64,000 nucleotides of DNA from Zygnema cylindricum (taxonomy: Eukaryota > Streptophyta > Zygnematophyceae > Zygnematales > Zygnemataceae): the NCBI GenBank assembly GCA_037447655.1, contig JBBHKE010000276.1, positions 124,001 through 188,000 of the forward strand, in the 5' to 3' direction. A program made the translations under genes and the position numbers. Positions 45,222 to 56,087 of the stretch are shown piece by piece (position 1 is the first letter of the stretch; each line of letters begins with the position of its first letter). A model generated the notes under the pieces. It searched no databases and had not been told where the DNA came from. It saw nothing but the letters and a program-made list of their open reading frames with translations.

Positions 45222-45585
45222 GAAAAAGGGAAAGGAAAAAGGGAAAGGAAAAAAGGGAAAGGGAAAAAGGGAAGGGAAAGGAAAGGGGGGAAAATGGAAA
45301 GGGAAAAAGGGAAAGGGAAAAGGAAAGGGGAAGGGAAAGGGGAAGGGAAAGGGAAAGGGAGAAAAAGGGAAAGGGGGAAAAAGAGAAAAAGGAAAAAAGT
45401 GAAACAGGGAAAAAGGAAAATAGTGAAAAAGGAAAAAGGGAAAAAAATGGAAAGAAAAAGAAAAGAAAAGGAAAAGAAAAAGAAAATGGAAAATAAAAAA
45501 AAAGGGAAAGAAAAAGAAAAAGAAAAGGAAAAGAAACAGGAAATGGAGAGAAAACAGAAAAAGAAAAAGAAAAAGAAAAATTAAT
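45222..45585 (+). repeat. Purine tract (GGGAAA-type low complexity)
   Basis: About 360 bp almost entirely of A and G on the + strand, grading from GGGAAAGG to GAAAAAGAAA. The long Lys/Gly-rich open frames here follow from composition and are not genes. Confidence 0.9.
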
Positions 45586-45667
45586 GAAATTGGAGATGGC
45601 GTTTTTCTTTAGGAGATTGGATTGAGTTCCCTCACAGGCAATCAGATTGGGACAGCTGTCAGCTACA

Positions 45668-45791
45668 TGAGAGGGGGAGGAGAGCGGGAGGAGAGAGGGG
45701 AGGGGGAGCGGGGGGGGGGAGGGGGAGGGAGAGGACGCAAGGGAGTGAGAGAGGGTGAGGGAGAGGGGGGAGGGAAGGGAGAGGAGAGAGA
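45668..45791 (+). repeat. GAGAGGGGGAGG purine tract
   Basis: A second G-rich purine tract follows the first by 80 bp. The DNA from 45,792 to 47,780 has no recognisable gene. Confidence 0.85.
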
Positions 45792-47789
45792 AAGAAATTT
45801 TAGTCTTTTACTATGAAACATATTCCGTGGCAACTTATGAACAGCTTTTTTCTGGAAAACATCCTGCTGTAAATGCTTTAACTGAATAGGGTTTGGAAAA
45901 TGGAGAAAAGCAGATAATAAACGAAATTTAGAAAGACAGAAAAAGATAGAGGCCATACTCTATGCCGTAAAGGATAAAGCAGAATTCCAACGGAATGGAG
46001 GGGACGGAAAGGGAGAGGACAACGAAGCCACTGTTCATTTGTCTGCAATAGCTGTAATTAGAAGACACCAATTACAGCTCAATTATTCTACAATGTAAAC
46101 CACTATTAGAGTGAACCACTTTCGTCTCCTTGCAAGCGTAACTGTCTAACTGATGGTTTTCTGTAGGAAATGGATTTGATCTCTTGAATTCAAAAAGGTG
46201 AGTAATGGTCAATGGCAGAAAAAAAATTGCAGTATACTGTTAGTATCATATGCATATATACCCATGTGGTAATGAATATTTAGGGATAGTAATTAATTGG
46301 ATGTGACTTATAATGTTAATCTCCCCTTATAGTGGAGACGCACAAAGAACAGGTGCCACGTAGACTGTTTCATATACATTTGGTAAAAAATCTGCTCACA
46401 GCAGATAGCAGAAACTTTTTTCTTCTTTTTTGCTTGCAAAATTAATTATAACATTGTTTTCTTATCTGAACTGAATTGAATTGATGATACAGTTTAGCAC
46501 AACCCCCATACAATATCTGAAGACTGAAAAAGGTCAACACGACCAGCTTTCTAATACACAGAGGATTTAAGTCGTTTGCTAGGTTTTAATTGAATATAGT
46601 ATGTACTTGATTTATAAACCCCAAACCTGCAAATACTAGTTGAAAATTCAAATATTCATATCAATCTCCATACTAATTTGATAGGTGGATTTAGTGCTAT
46701 CTTCTATTGGCTAAAAAGAATGAAGTCAAAAAGCTTCCGATACCTATGCGGCATTCTTCCTGTTGGCTTAAAAAACAAAAAAGAAAAAACAAAAAGAAAA
46801 AACCAAATACATTGTCAATGACATGTTTATCAAGTGTCCCGACAAAGCCATACTAAATACCGACAGATTTGCCTTGATTTTAGGAACCCATTTCAAGCCT
46901 CCTGCTTCAATGTTCAAAGAAACTCTTATTCAAAACAACATCGACATCATTAAAAAAGCTGACATCACAATAAGGTGGAATATGCATCGCAAATCAGTTT
47001 GGATTGCTTGACATTTTGACTCTTACGCATAAACTAATTTGAAGCACATTGATTTTCTACTGATACAAAGTCTGTCCACGGTACATACGGTAAATAGAGT
47101 GGCTCTCGGGGTTCATACTTTCGTCATTTATAAGCTTAACCAAATCAACATAACAAACTAGTGTGGTCCAGAGTTCTAAAGGTGAGAGATCCAATTCAAA
47201 AGGTTTTATCTTATTAGTAAAACATGAAGAATAATTCAGATTATGGAAATGCTGTAACATGTCAAGGATGAGATGTTAAGGATGAGTTGAACGATTTGAA
47301 AGTTCTGTCATTTGCATTTGTTTTTGTTTTTGATTTTGCAAAAAAAACATTATTATTCAACCAACATTCATAGCCATCAGAAAAAAGAGAGAAAAAAAGG
47401 GGAAAGTCACGATGTGGAATCCTTCAAAAAACATGATTCCGAAATTTCTAATCAATCGACTAAACAGCGCGTCCTGAATAATTCTAAACCATTAGGAAGG
47501 TAAGCTCCATTGAAAATCCATCCTATTTATGTGTAATTCTCCGAAAACCCTAAAACATGCTAAGGACAGGGCACTCCTTAAACACTTATTAGGGTTCACC
47601 TCTTCCAGTCAGAAATTTACACACATGTTATCATTGGGAGATAAGAAAAAACCAATAAAAAAAACCCTAAAAAACTGTACAAAATTAAGAAAAGAGCTGC
47701 CATATTTTTCTAATAAGTTCAAAGAAGGTTTATCATTTTCTCATGTACAGAACCTGCTTAACCAAACATCACTACAGACAAATACATGA

Positions 47790-47925
47790 CATCCACCTCC
47801 CCCCTCACCATCTCCCTCTCTCTTTCTCTGCCTCTCCGTCTCTCTCCCCCTCCTTCCCTCTCTCCCCCTCTACCCCTCTCTCTCCTTCCCTCTCTCCCTC
47901 TCCCTCTCTCTCTTGTCTGTTATAT
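47790..47925 (-). repeat. CT-rich low-complexity tract
   Basis: Mostly TCTCTCCCCCTC-type sequence on the + strand. It lies 100 bp before the larger minisatellite downstream of the molybdopterin synthase gene. Confidence 0.85.
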
Positions 47926-48023
47926 CTCAAGCCATTATAAAAAAACAACGTCACGACAAAACTTCAAAGAAAAATCCTCTCACTAAGTAATTCAAAAGGA
48001 GAAGAACAGGAAAAACACACCCG

Positions 48024-48305
48024 GTTCCTCTTCCTCCCCCTCCTCCCCCTCCTCCCCTTCCTCCCCCTCCTCCCCTTCCTCCTCCTCCTCCTCCTCCCCC
48101 TCCTCCCCTTCCTCTCCCTCCTCCCCTTCCTCTCCCTCCTCCCCCTCCTCCTCCCCCTCCCCTTCCTCTCCCTCCTCCCCTTCCTCTCCCTCCTCCCCCT
48201 CCTCCTCCCCCTCCCCTTCCTCTCCCTCCTCCCCTTCCTCTCCCTCCTCCCCTTCCTCTCCCTCCTCCCCTTCTTCTCCCTCCTCCCCCTCCTCCCTCTC
48301 CTCCT
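48024..48305 (-). repeat. G-rich minisatellite directly after the MOCS2A stop codon
   Basis: On the minus (sense) strand this is a (GGGGAGGAGGGAGAGGAA)-type array. An 18-bp unit is grouped into roughly 64-bp higher-order units, with many GGGG and GGGGG runs. It begins at the TAG stop of the gene, so it would be the 3' UTR. It could form G-quadruplexes in the RNA and the non-template DNA strand. Confidence 0.85.
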
Positions 48306-48536
48306 CTACCCCCCACTGATGGGCGGTATGAGGGCCAGCGTATCCCCGTGCCTCAGTTTCTCCGTACGTTCGCAGTAGTTTCCGTTCAGTGCCAGCATGA
48401 TGACGTCATCTAATTTGGCGTATCTGGCAGCAATCTCCCCCGCCGTACAGCCCTCCTCCGCCTCCTCTTCCACCTCGGACGCTCCGTCCGCTCGCGCCTC
48501 GCGGAGAGCGGCGAACAGCAGGACACGTATGCGCAT
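48306..48536 (-). CDS. MOCS2A: Molybdopterin synthase small subunit (MoaD/MOCS2A/CNX7 type)
   Basis: This intronless 76-residue protein has the MoaD ubiquitin-like fold signature: an N-terminal beta strand MRIRVLLFAALREA, a central helix (AGEIAARYAKLDD), a strand VIMLALNGNYC, and the terminal DTLALIPPISGG. The C-terminal Gly-Gly is adenylated and then thiocarboxylated; the large subunit (MOCS2B/CNX6) uses this sulfur to convert cPMP into molybdopterin. The plant name is CNX7. Length and ending fit the family and the frame is intact. The reading frame is GC-rich inside AT-rich flanks. The first ATG gives the expected start. No other cofactor gene is nearby. It could be a processed gene copy, since plants often have one short exon here; expression was not assessed. 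Confidence 0.9.
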   Translation of the reverse strand: MRIRVLLFAALREARADGASEVEEEAEEGCTAGEIAARYAKLDDVIMLALNGNYCERTEKLRHGDTLALIPPISGG

Positions 48537-49876
48537 CGCGACAAAATAGCTTATCCGTATTCGTACGAATATTCGAGTACGGTATTCGTAAAGTCAAAGA
48601 TTCGTTTTTCTGTCGGCTTCGTCCATAACGTAGACGGTGGAAGTTAGAGATTGTTAGGGACTTAGGGCAAAAGTTTAGGCGGGAGCTATTTTCACCTCAC
48701 ATTCGTTTCTATTTACACCCTGCGTACTATACAAACTTAGGGTACAGCCCCATGTGGCTAAGTAAGGGTTTTATTTTGTCGTTTTCCTCAAAAACTTAGC
48801 GTCGTACTGCTAAAGTTGCAACCGTACGAAGAAATCGCAAATTGTGGAGTACAACTTGCGTCATCTTCGAACTTAGGATGTACGACAAGTTGTCGTCTTG
48901 TGTTTTCTCGAGTTTTAAATAAAGTAACCAGATATCACCAATAAAAAAATATATTCGCACATGTGAATTTTTTCAAAAGTTCTTGACGACGAAAAATAGG
49001 ACACGGTTGCTTCTTTTAGCCCGCTGCATATTGTATGGATTCTGTTTTGCAAGGGTCTCATGGTTGCAATGCGATTTCACGAAAGGTGAAAAATCCTTGA
49101 AGGCGCCACTACAGCTCGCGCCCGTTTCACCTTGCTCACCTTGCCTCTCCTTCACCCCAAACTTCACTACTTCACGGAACCTCTAGAGAAAGGCACGATG
49201 TTGAGGGCGGTCGAACGTACGCGAAGTCACGCTAGGAAAGAGTCTAACAAACGCGCCCAAAAAAACAAAAAAAACCCTTGCTCTTTTGCAAGGGCCTCAA
49301 TAATTCCATGTCTATTTACGGCGACCATACATGAGAGGCAAACGCAAAAACATATTTTTCAGCCATGGCTCGAAGTTAGTACGTCTAATATGTCACGCAA
49401 AGACATGTGACGTACCAAAACGTTTCAAAAAATACGATGCCTCAAGACAGATTTTGGACCTAGATAGCCGTCAAGACATTCTTGACATATACAATCGTCA
49501 CACCATTAAGTAACAATTTCGTTGTTACACATTGAGACACTTGAAAACAATGTACGGAAAATGTTCGCCAAAATAAAAAGTAAGTTCGCTAAGTTACTAG
49601 CACTTGGGGTTGTACTCTAATAGGTGTAAACTTCAAAACTGGACGCTTAAAATGATAGGTATTCGTACGCAAACTCAACTATATGGAGCACAAAATGACA
49701 AAACTTGATATTCTAGCTCGCTCAACTTTTGTGTCCACATCAAGAATAAGACACTCTTTAGGCTCAAAGGTATAAATAAAAGAGGACAACAGCGGGTGAG
49801 CTAACAAATGAAGCCCTCGAAAGACCATGACTTGGCAGAAGAGAGAGGAGCAGGGGTGAATGGTTGGAGGGCCCTA
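48537..49876. other. Intergenic DNA upstream of MOCS2A
   Basis: No coding region or clear promoter motif is supported. The stretch includes the putative promoter region of the molybdopterin synthase gene (first few hundred bases above 48,536) and ends at the LTR of element C. Confidence 0.45.
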
Positions 49877-50881
49877 TGCAATTTTGTGTCCTCCATTGGA
49901 CTACAAAATTCACGAAGCCTCTAGATAGCTTTTAACTAACCCACTTCAAGCCACAACCACTGCTGCCCAAGAGGACAAACTGATAGTCTAACTGCACCCT
50001 TGTGCAACCTGGACTCCCCTCAAACCGTAGCAAAAAAAAATCACTGAAAATGGCCAACCAACCGATAAGTTATGAGGTGGCAAATATGCCAATTTATACA
50101 AACTCTTAAAGAGAGAGGTGACTGTCTTTCCAAAAATGCTAAGTCCTTACCCCTCTCATAATCCCTATCAACCGCAGTACGAACGAATCAAATAACTGTA
50201 CAGTACAGAAAGGTACTACGGCCGATGTCCTTCCTGTACGGCGTGTATACAACACGGCCACTAAATGGAAGCTTGTAACCCTTCCACTTGTCCGTATGTT
50301 CTCCAAAATTCCCGTGACCAAATGTTATCCCTCCACGTAACTCCATGTCATGCTACGTCCATAAACGCCAAAGTGACCATTCCGGGATCTCGACAGTGAT
50401 ATATGCTGTCGGATTAAATCCGACATTGAATGTTTGTCGTCGAAACAAATGTCCGATTCATTTGTTTCGTGCGAAATGACGTCCGCACTGAATATTGCCT
50501 AGTTTTATGTTCCTTTGTGTATATTTTAATTAATATGTTTCAAGAGCATACACCAGTTTAAATAAGTATCAAACCCTATGTATCTTAACGGACTACTACG
50601 ACAGACTAGTTAGAGCTAACGGCTACGCCGCGCTCTGCAGGTCGGAGGTTCGAGTTCTGCCGGACTCAACCTTTTGTTGAGAGTGACTAAAGTCACTCTT
50701 TAGTCATACATATTGGGCTGAGGCAGCCATGGGTCCATCACTCTCTCTCTCCTTCAGTGACTACAACAAGTATGGGGGCTAGAGAGAAAGGATAGAGGTA
50801 GGCTGCCTACGCTTTTCTTGTCTTTTTCCGCTAACCTATTTAGACCTAGAAAATACCCAAATAAAACTAGTTATTTCAACA
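49877..50881 (-). repeat. 3' LTR of minus-strand Copia element C
   Basis: On the minus strand it starts TGTTGAAATAACTAG at 50,881 and ends ...CACAAAATTGCA at 49,877 (1,005 bp). It is the same subfamily as LTR H. A tRNA-like GGTTCGAGTTC (about 50,648-50,658) lies antisense to the LTR. The polypurine tract occupies about 50,882-50,894. Confidence 0.88.
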
Positions 50882-50894
50882 CTCCCCTTATTTT

Positions 50895-53247
50895 CTAGTC
50901 TAATTTTTCTTTCAATCCACAATTTTCCCTACAATATTTTAACTTGGGAGAGGGCACAGGTTTGGTCATAATGTCAGCCACCATTTCTTCATCAGACCTA
51001 TTCACAAGATTTCCAATTTTATTTTCAACCTTTTCCCTCACGAAGCTCAATCTTATGTCCATATGCTTAGCTTTGAAATGATGTTTTGGATTGGCTGCAA
51101 TAGCAATGGCAACCTGATTATCACAAAAAACTTCATGCACTCCCTCCTTCATATACCCCAGTTATTGCAACAATGACTTGACCCACATCAACTCATTCAC
51201 AGCAGAACAAAAAGCCATGTACTCAACCTCCATAGTAGACTGAGACACCACCTTTTGTTGCTTACTGCTCCAACAACAAGCACTATCACCCACATACAAT
51301 AAATACCCAGAAGTGCATCTTCTCATAGGTACGTCCCCATAACTGGCATCACTCCAAGTAGTGATGTCAGTGTGCTCCCCTCCCAAATGCAACCATAACT
51401 CTCTAGTTCCTACCAGATATCTTATGAATCTTTTGGCTGTCTCCCAATCTCTATTCCCAGGATCGTTAAGACTTCTACTGAGGACTCCTACTGCTGCCAC
51501 TATGTTCAGCCTTGTTCAGTTTTCAAAGTAGATCAAACTTCCTACAACGGGTCTATAATGAATAGACTTCATAAACTCTCTCTCTCTTGTGGACTCATAT
51601 GCTCATCTAAGATTATCACTCCTTCTTGTACACTCCCATCACTTATCTTCTTCAAGTCCATGGGAGTGGTACAAGTGTTTGCCTTTTCCATCTGGAATTT
51701 CTCAAGCATATTACCTATTGTTTCTTTTTGAGTAAGTCTGATAATCTTTTTCCCATTATCTCTCTCCATTTGGATTCCCAAAATATATATCTTGCCTACC
51801 CTAAATCCTTCATATCAAATATGCTCCTAAGATCTTTCTTTAAATTATTGATCTTTTCCAAAGATTTACTTTACACCAGCAGATCATCCACATAAATTGG
51901 AATGAAAATCACACCATTCATATCTTCAAACATATAGATAGAATGGTGAGAGCTGATCCGGATATATCCTAGACCGGTGAGAAACTCATCTAGAATCTTA
52001 TTCCACTGTCGAGGAGTCTGCTTCAGTCCATATAAGGACTTTATGAGCTTGCAGACTTTGCTCTCTACTCCTTTCTCCACGAACCCATCTGGTTGCCTCA
52101 TAAAAATGTCTTCCTATAACTCACCATTAAGAAAGGCAGTCTTAATATCCATCTAATGTATTTCCATGTCTTCCGCTGTTGCCAAAGTGAGGAGAATCCT
52201 TACGGATGGGAACCGAACAACTGGAGCGAAAGTCTCCTCATAGTCAATCCCCTCCTCTTGGGTGAACCCATTTGCTACCAATCAAGCCTTATATCTATCA
52301 ATGGTGTTATCAGGGTTCAATTTTAGTTTAAACACCCATTTAAAGCCAATCCGTTGTTTGTCTGGAGGACAGTCTGCTAGTTCCCCAATATTTGCTTCGA
52401 TGATGGAGGCCATCTCATCATTTATGGCTCAAATCCATCTGTCTTTCTCTGGACTGTTCATTGCCTCCGACTATGATTGGGGCTCATCTGGGTGAGATAG
52501 CTTAGTTACCTTATGAGCGGCTTGTTTCTCTTGTATCCTTTTGCTACTCCTTCTCCCTCCCTCAAATTCCAAAGCTGGAATGGAGGGAAGTCTTGGATTT
52601 CTCCTTACTGTCTCATCAGCTCCCCTATCCATGGAAGCCGATTTTGGTTCCTCTTCTTTTGTCTCCTCGAAGTCCATAGGAATATGTGAGGTTTTTGATG
52701 GATCTCGTGTATCTTGGATCTCCCCTGAATGTATAATCATTGTTTCACTCATGTCTTTTTCGGGAAGGATCGAGTTCTCCTCAATTTGAGACTCAAATCT
52801 AACTCTTATCTTCTTGGTTTATTTGAAGGTGTCAAATGACTTCCCTTCATCCATGACAACTAGGTGTTTGACCAGGATGATATCTTTCTTTGCTAAGTCA
52901 TAGACTTTATATCCCTTGACATCCTCATCATATCCTACAAAGTATCCGTGTTTTCCCTTAGCATCTAGTTTCCAGTTTTTTTTATCCGTGTCAAGACTGT
53001 AAACTTGGCTACTGAATACTTTAAGGTGAGAGACACCTGGTTTCCTTCCAACCCATCTCTCATAAGGTGTCATTCCTTTTACCGATGAGGTCAAGAATCT
53101 TTTCTTAATGTAGTTGGCACAGTTCATGGCTTTTGCCCAAAATCTCTTTCTTATTTTCTTGTCGGCCAACATACTGCATACACTAACTCCTAGTGTTCGG
53201 TTCAACCTCTCAGCTACCTCATTTTGTTTTGGGTTATATCGTACAAA
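50895..53247 (-). pseudogene. Copia element C, downstream pol (integrase end, RT, RNase H)
   Basis: Read on the minus strand from 53,247: the integrase C-terminal region (NRTLGVSVCSMLADKKI), the linker with PAYERW-type and GYDEDVKGYKVYDL motifs, then RT (FMRQPDGFVEKG, LIKSLYGLKQ, IYVDD near 51,890) and RNase H (TTWSDASYGD, QSTMEVEYMAFCSA, DNQVAIAI). Several stops and frameshifts split it (for example near 52,810, 52,120, 51,790 and 51,560). The upstream part is at 59,718-60,203, beyond element B. Confidence 0.9.
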
Positions 53248-53252
53248 TTTTT

Positions 53253-54307
53253 TGTAGAAATTAAGGGTCTTTTTAAGTATTTACTAGGTCTGAATAGAAA
53301 TAAGAAAGAAGCCGAGGCAGTCTACCTCTAACTTCTCTCTCCAACTTCTCAAACTTGTCGTAGTCACTGAGAAATTGGAGAAGGAGCTAGAGCCATGGCT
53401 ACCTAGGCTATCTAGAGGTTTACGGGAAAATATATTTTAGTTAGGGGTTTAATTTACTAAAAGATATGTGCCGGCGATAGGATTTGATCTTGGTACCCGC
53501 CGGCCGGCAGACAGCCAGTAGCCGGTAGCCTTAACCGTTAAGTCTAGGAGTAGTGTTATGTACTATATGGTTTGATAATTACTTAAACATTTATACGTAT
53601 GATAGTTCATTTAACTGTAACTTTTTACGGGAGACATATATCCAGTAAATGTAAAAGTACGGATTCCGGTACGGATACGAAACCAATACCGCGCATTTAT
53701 TTCTTTAGTGAAACGAAGACCGCGCATGTATTTATTACGGCTACGATTAAATGTGAATTTAATCGGACGGCCAGAATTAACGCCGAGATCGCGGAAGAGG
53801 ATTTCGGCGGTTTGTGGTCATCGCCACATCGGATGACACGTGGCGGAATGACATTGGATCGCGGCATCTCCGAGGATTAAGGGAGCGAATCCGGACATAC
53901 CACGTGTCGACATTTTGCCATGTCGTACAATGGCCGTACATAAAGTACACCGGCAGCTGTACTTTTGTGTACGAAACTGAAATCTGATTGGTTCCGTACA
54001 TTAGTAGATAGAGTCTGTGAGAGAGATAGGACTTAGAAAAATTAGAAGATAGGACCCTCTCTCCCAGAGAGCTTCTGTACAAAAGGTCAACTTTGACCCT
54101 CCATAACTTACTGCTCAGGGGAGCAAATTCAGAGGTTCCTTTTGCTATCGATTCAAGGGAGTCTTGTCTTCACAATGGTGAAGTTGGTCAGAGTTTTTGT
54201 CTGACAGGGTGGCAGTTATTTTTGCTGAAACACAAAGGGGTCACGGTTATCCTAGAGGCTTCTTAGAAGCTGTCCACTCTCGAACTTATGGAGGTCTCAG
54301 AGTTTCA
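53253..54307 (+). repeat. 5' LTR of element B
   Basis: It starts TGTAGAAATTAAGGG and ends AGAGTTTCA. It contains an ACACGTGGC G-box near 53,838 and the GACTCAAGGGAGTC-like segment near 54,150. An open frame at 53,599-53,880 recurs in the 3' LTR and is an LTR artefact. Confidence 0.93.
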
Positions 54308-54322
54308 CGTTATGGGCCCACC
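54308..54322 (+). promoter_or_regulatory. Primer-binding site of element B
   Basis: CGTTATGGGCCCACC follows the LTR (first G mutated to C). It complements the anticodon arm of initiator tRNA-Met, consistent with half-tRNA priming. Confidence 0.8.
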
Positions 54323-54371
54323 CTCTAGGGTACCAATCTTTAATAGAACTGGCTTCATATACTAGGAAAGT

Positions 54372-56087
54372 ATGATGATAGGAGCTCTATGCGAAAAAAG
54401 GTTTTGGGGGATAGTGAGTGGACGGTTGGGGCGTCCATCAAGTCTTGGAATTTCTCCAGGGTTTGGAGGAAGCAGATTCACCAGAAAAGAGGATCCACCT
54501 TAACCGGAGGAAACAAAAGAAGGAGAGGTGGTGGACAAAGGAAAAGAGAAGGAGGCGACCACACCAATAACAACTAGTTTGGCATTCATGTCACCTATTA
54601 TGAGGAACGAGGAGAATGATACTGAAACCTGGGACTTCAACAATATGGCGGCAAAACACTTCATCCTACGCCATCTCTCTCAAGGACTTGCATGTCCTCA
54701 TTTGCAGGTAGAAAGGGCATCCGATCTTTGGATGGCTCTCATAGAGATTTACCGAAGTGGTACGATTCAGCAACAACAGTTGGCTGATCAGAAAGTAAAG
54801 GAGTATGTATACAAAGGGGGGAAGATGTTGGATTTTTGCAATGAGCTTGCTACACTCTTCATGGAGCTAGAGAGTGCGGGAAAAGATTTTAGCGAAAAAG
54901 AAAAGGTTAACTGTTTATTGATGAAGTTACTCGATGAGTTCGAGAACATAGTTAACCGTTTGCAGGACTTGCCGGACTTAAGGTGGATATGGAACTCAGT
55001 GGTAGGGATGATTCTCGTTCGGGAGAATACGATTGAGATCCGAAGAGGAGGAAAGAGTGGCCAAGCCTTGGCAACTGCGACCGATTGGAGGAACAAGGAT
55101 TCCCGGAAACCGGTCGGAAACTATGGGGGGAGGGAGCAGAAAAATCAGACCGACGAGTTCGGACCAAGGGCTCCCAAAGGTTTATGTCATTTTTGTAAGA
55201 AACTTGGGCACTATATGGCAGAGTGCACTAAGCTAACCGAGCTTCGGTTAAAGGAGGGGCAGACCGGTGGTACCCCGAGAGGAAAGAAAAAGGCCCTTGT
55301 GACACAGGTACATGAGGCGGAATCCGAGGACGAGGACGATGAGCTCCTTTTAGATGAGGAGTTGGAGGCGAAAAACGAGGTCGAAATTCCACGAAGGCAG
55401 AAATGTGCTTACGGTGGATTGAAAGGTGAAGCAGGCTGGATTGTAGATTCAGGTGCCTCCATGCACATGTGTAAGGATAAGCACCTGTTCACTAAGATAA
55501 GAAAGATTCCCACCGTAGAGATAGAGTACGAGGATGGGAGGATAGTCACCACTGCTCTTGTAAGATCGGTAGATCTGAAAGTGTTAGTAGAAGGAAAGAC
55601 ATCCATATTAACATTCTCCAATGTATTGTTTATTCCGGAGCTGAACAAAAACCTCATCTATACATTCGTATTAGATGATAAGGATTTTTTCACTAGCACT
55701 AGGGAAGGAGTCTTTACTGCTAGTTTTGAGGAGGATGTCTATTTCATTGCTGAGAAAGGTAGCCATGGGATGTTTAGGCTGATCTTAAGTAATGAAACGA
55801 AGAAACTTTATTATGCTGGTGTTCATGATATTATGATGTGGCATAAGAGGCTTGGGCATGTGAATCGAGATAAGTTAAGAGAGATGAAAAAGATGGGAGT
55901 GGTGGAAGGGATTAAGTTCAGTGAGAGTGATAATATAAGTGATTGTAGTGGATGTGCTCAAGGTAATACACACAGATTACCCTTTCCTAAAACAGCCACC
56001 TATAAGGGAGAAAAAATTCTAGATCTAGTACACACAGATATTGGGGACCGGCTAAAGTGCCCTCATCGGGGGGGAAGAGATTTATGA
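54372..56087 (+). pseudogene. Element B gag, protease, GAG-pre-integrase (nearly intact)
   Basis: The frame starts ATGATGATAGGAGC at 54,372. Codon 44 is a TAA (54,501-54,503); after it the frame is open to 56,087. It encodes the capsid-like region (FNNMAAKHFILRHLSQ, LADQKVKEYVYKGGKMLDF), a CCHC knuckle CHFCKKLGHYMAEC (from 55,185), protease with the proper WIVDSGASMHMC (Asp codon 55,446-55,448), GAG-pre-integrase (MWHKRLGHVNRDKL, CSGCAQG) and the first integrase Asp (HTDI). A one-base loss near 56,042 then shifts the frame. One stop and one frameshift are the only breaks here. Confidence 0.93.

Noticed and set aside
45138-45584. Lys/Gly-rich open frame in the purine tract
   Set aside because: Purine-only DNA lacks stop codons in most frames; the protein is low-complexity.
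47951-48316. Gly/Arg-rich open frame on the minus strand
   Set aside because: It is the translation of the G-rich minisatellite after the MOCS2A stop codon, with no start context or complex sequence.
53599-53880. 93-codon open frame that recurs at 59,002-59,283
   Set aside because: Both copies lie at the same place in the two LTRs of element B; the recurrence is due to LTR duplication, not to a gene.
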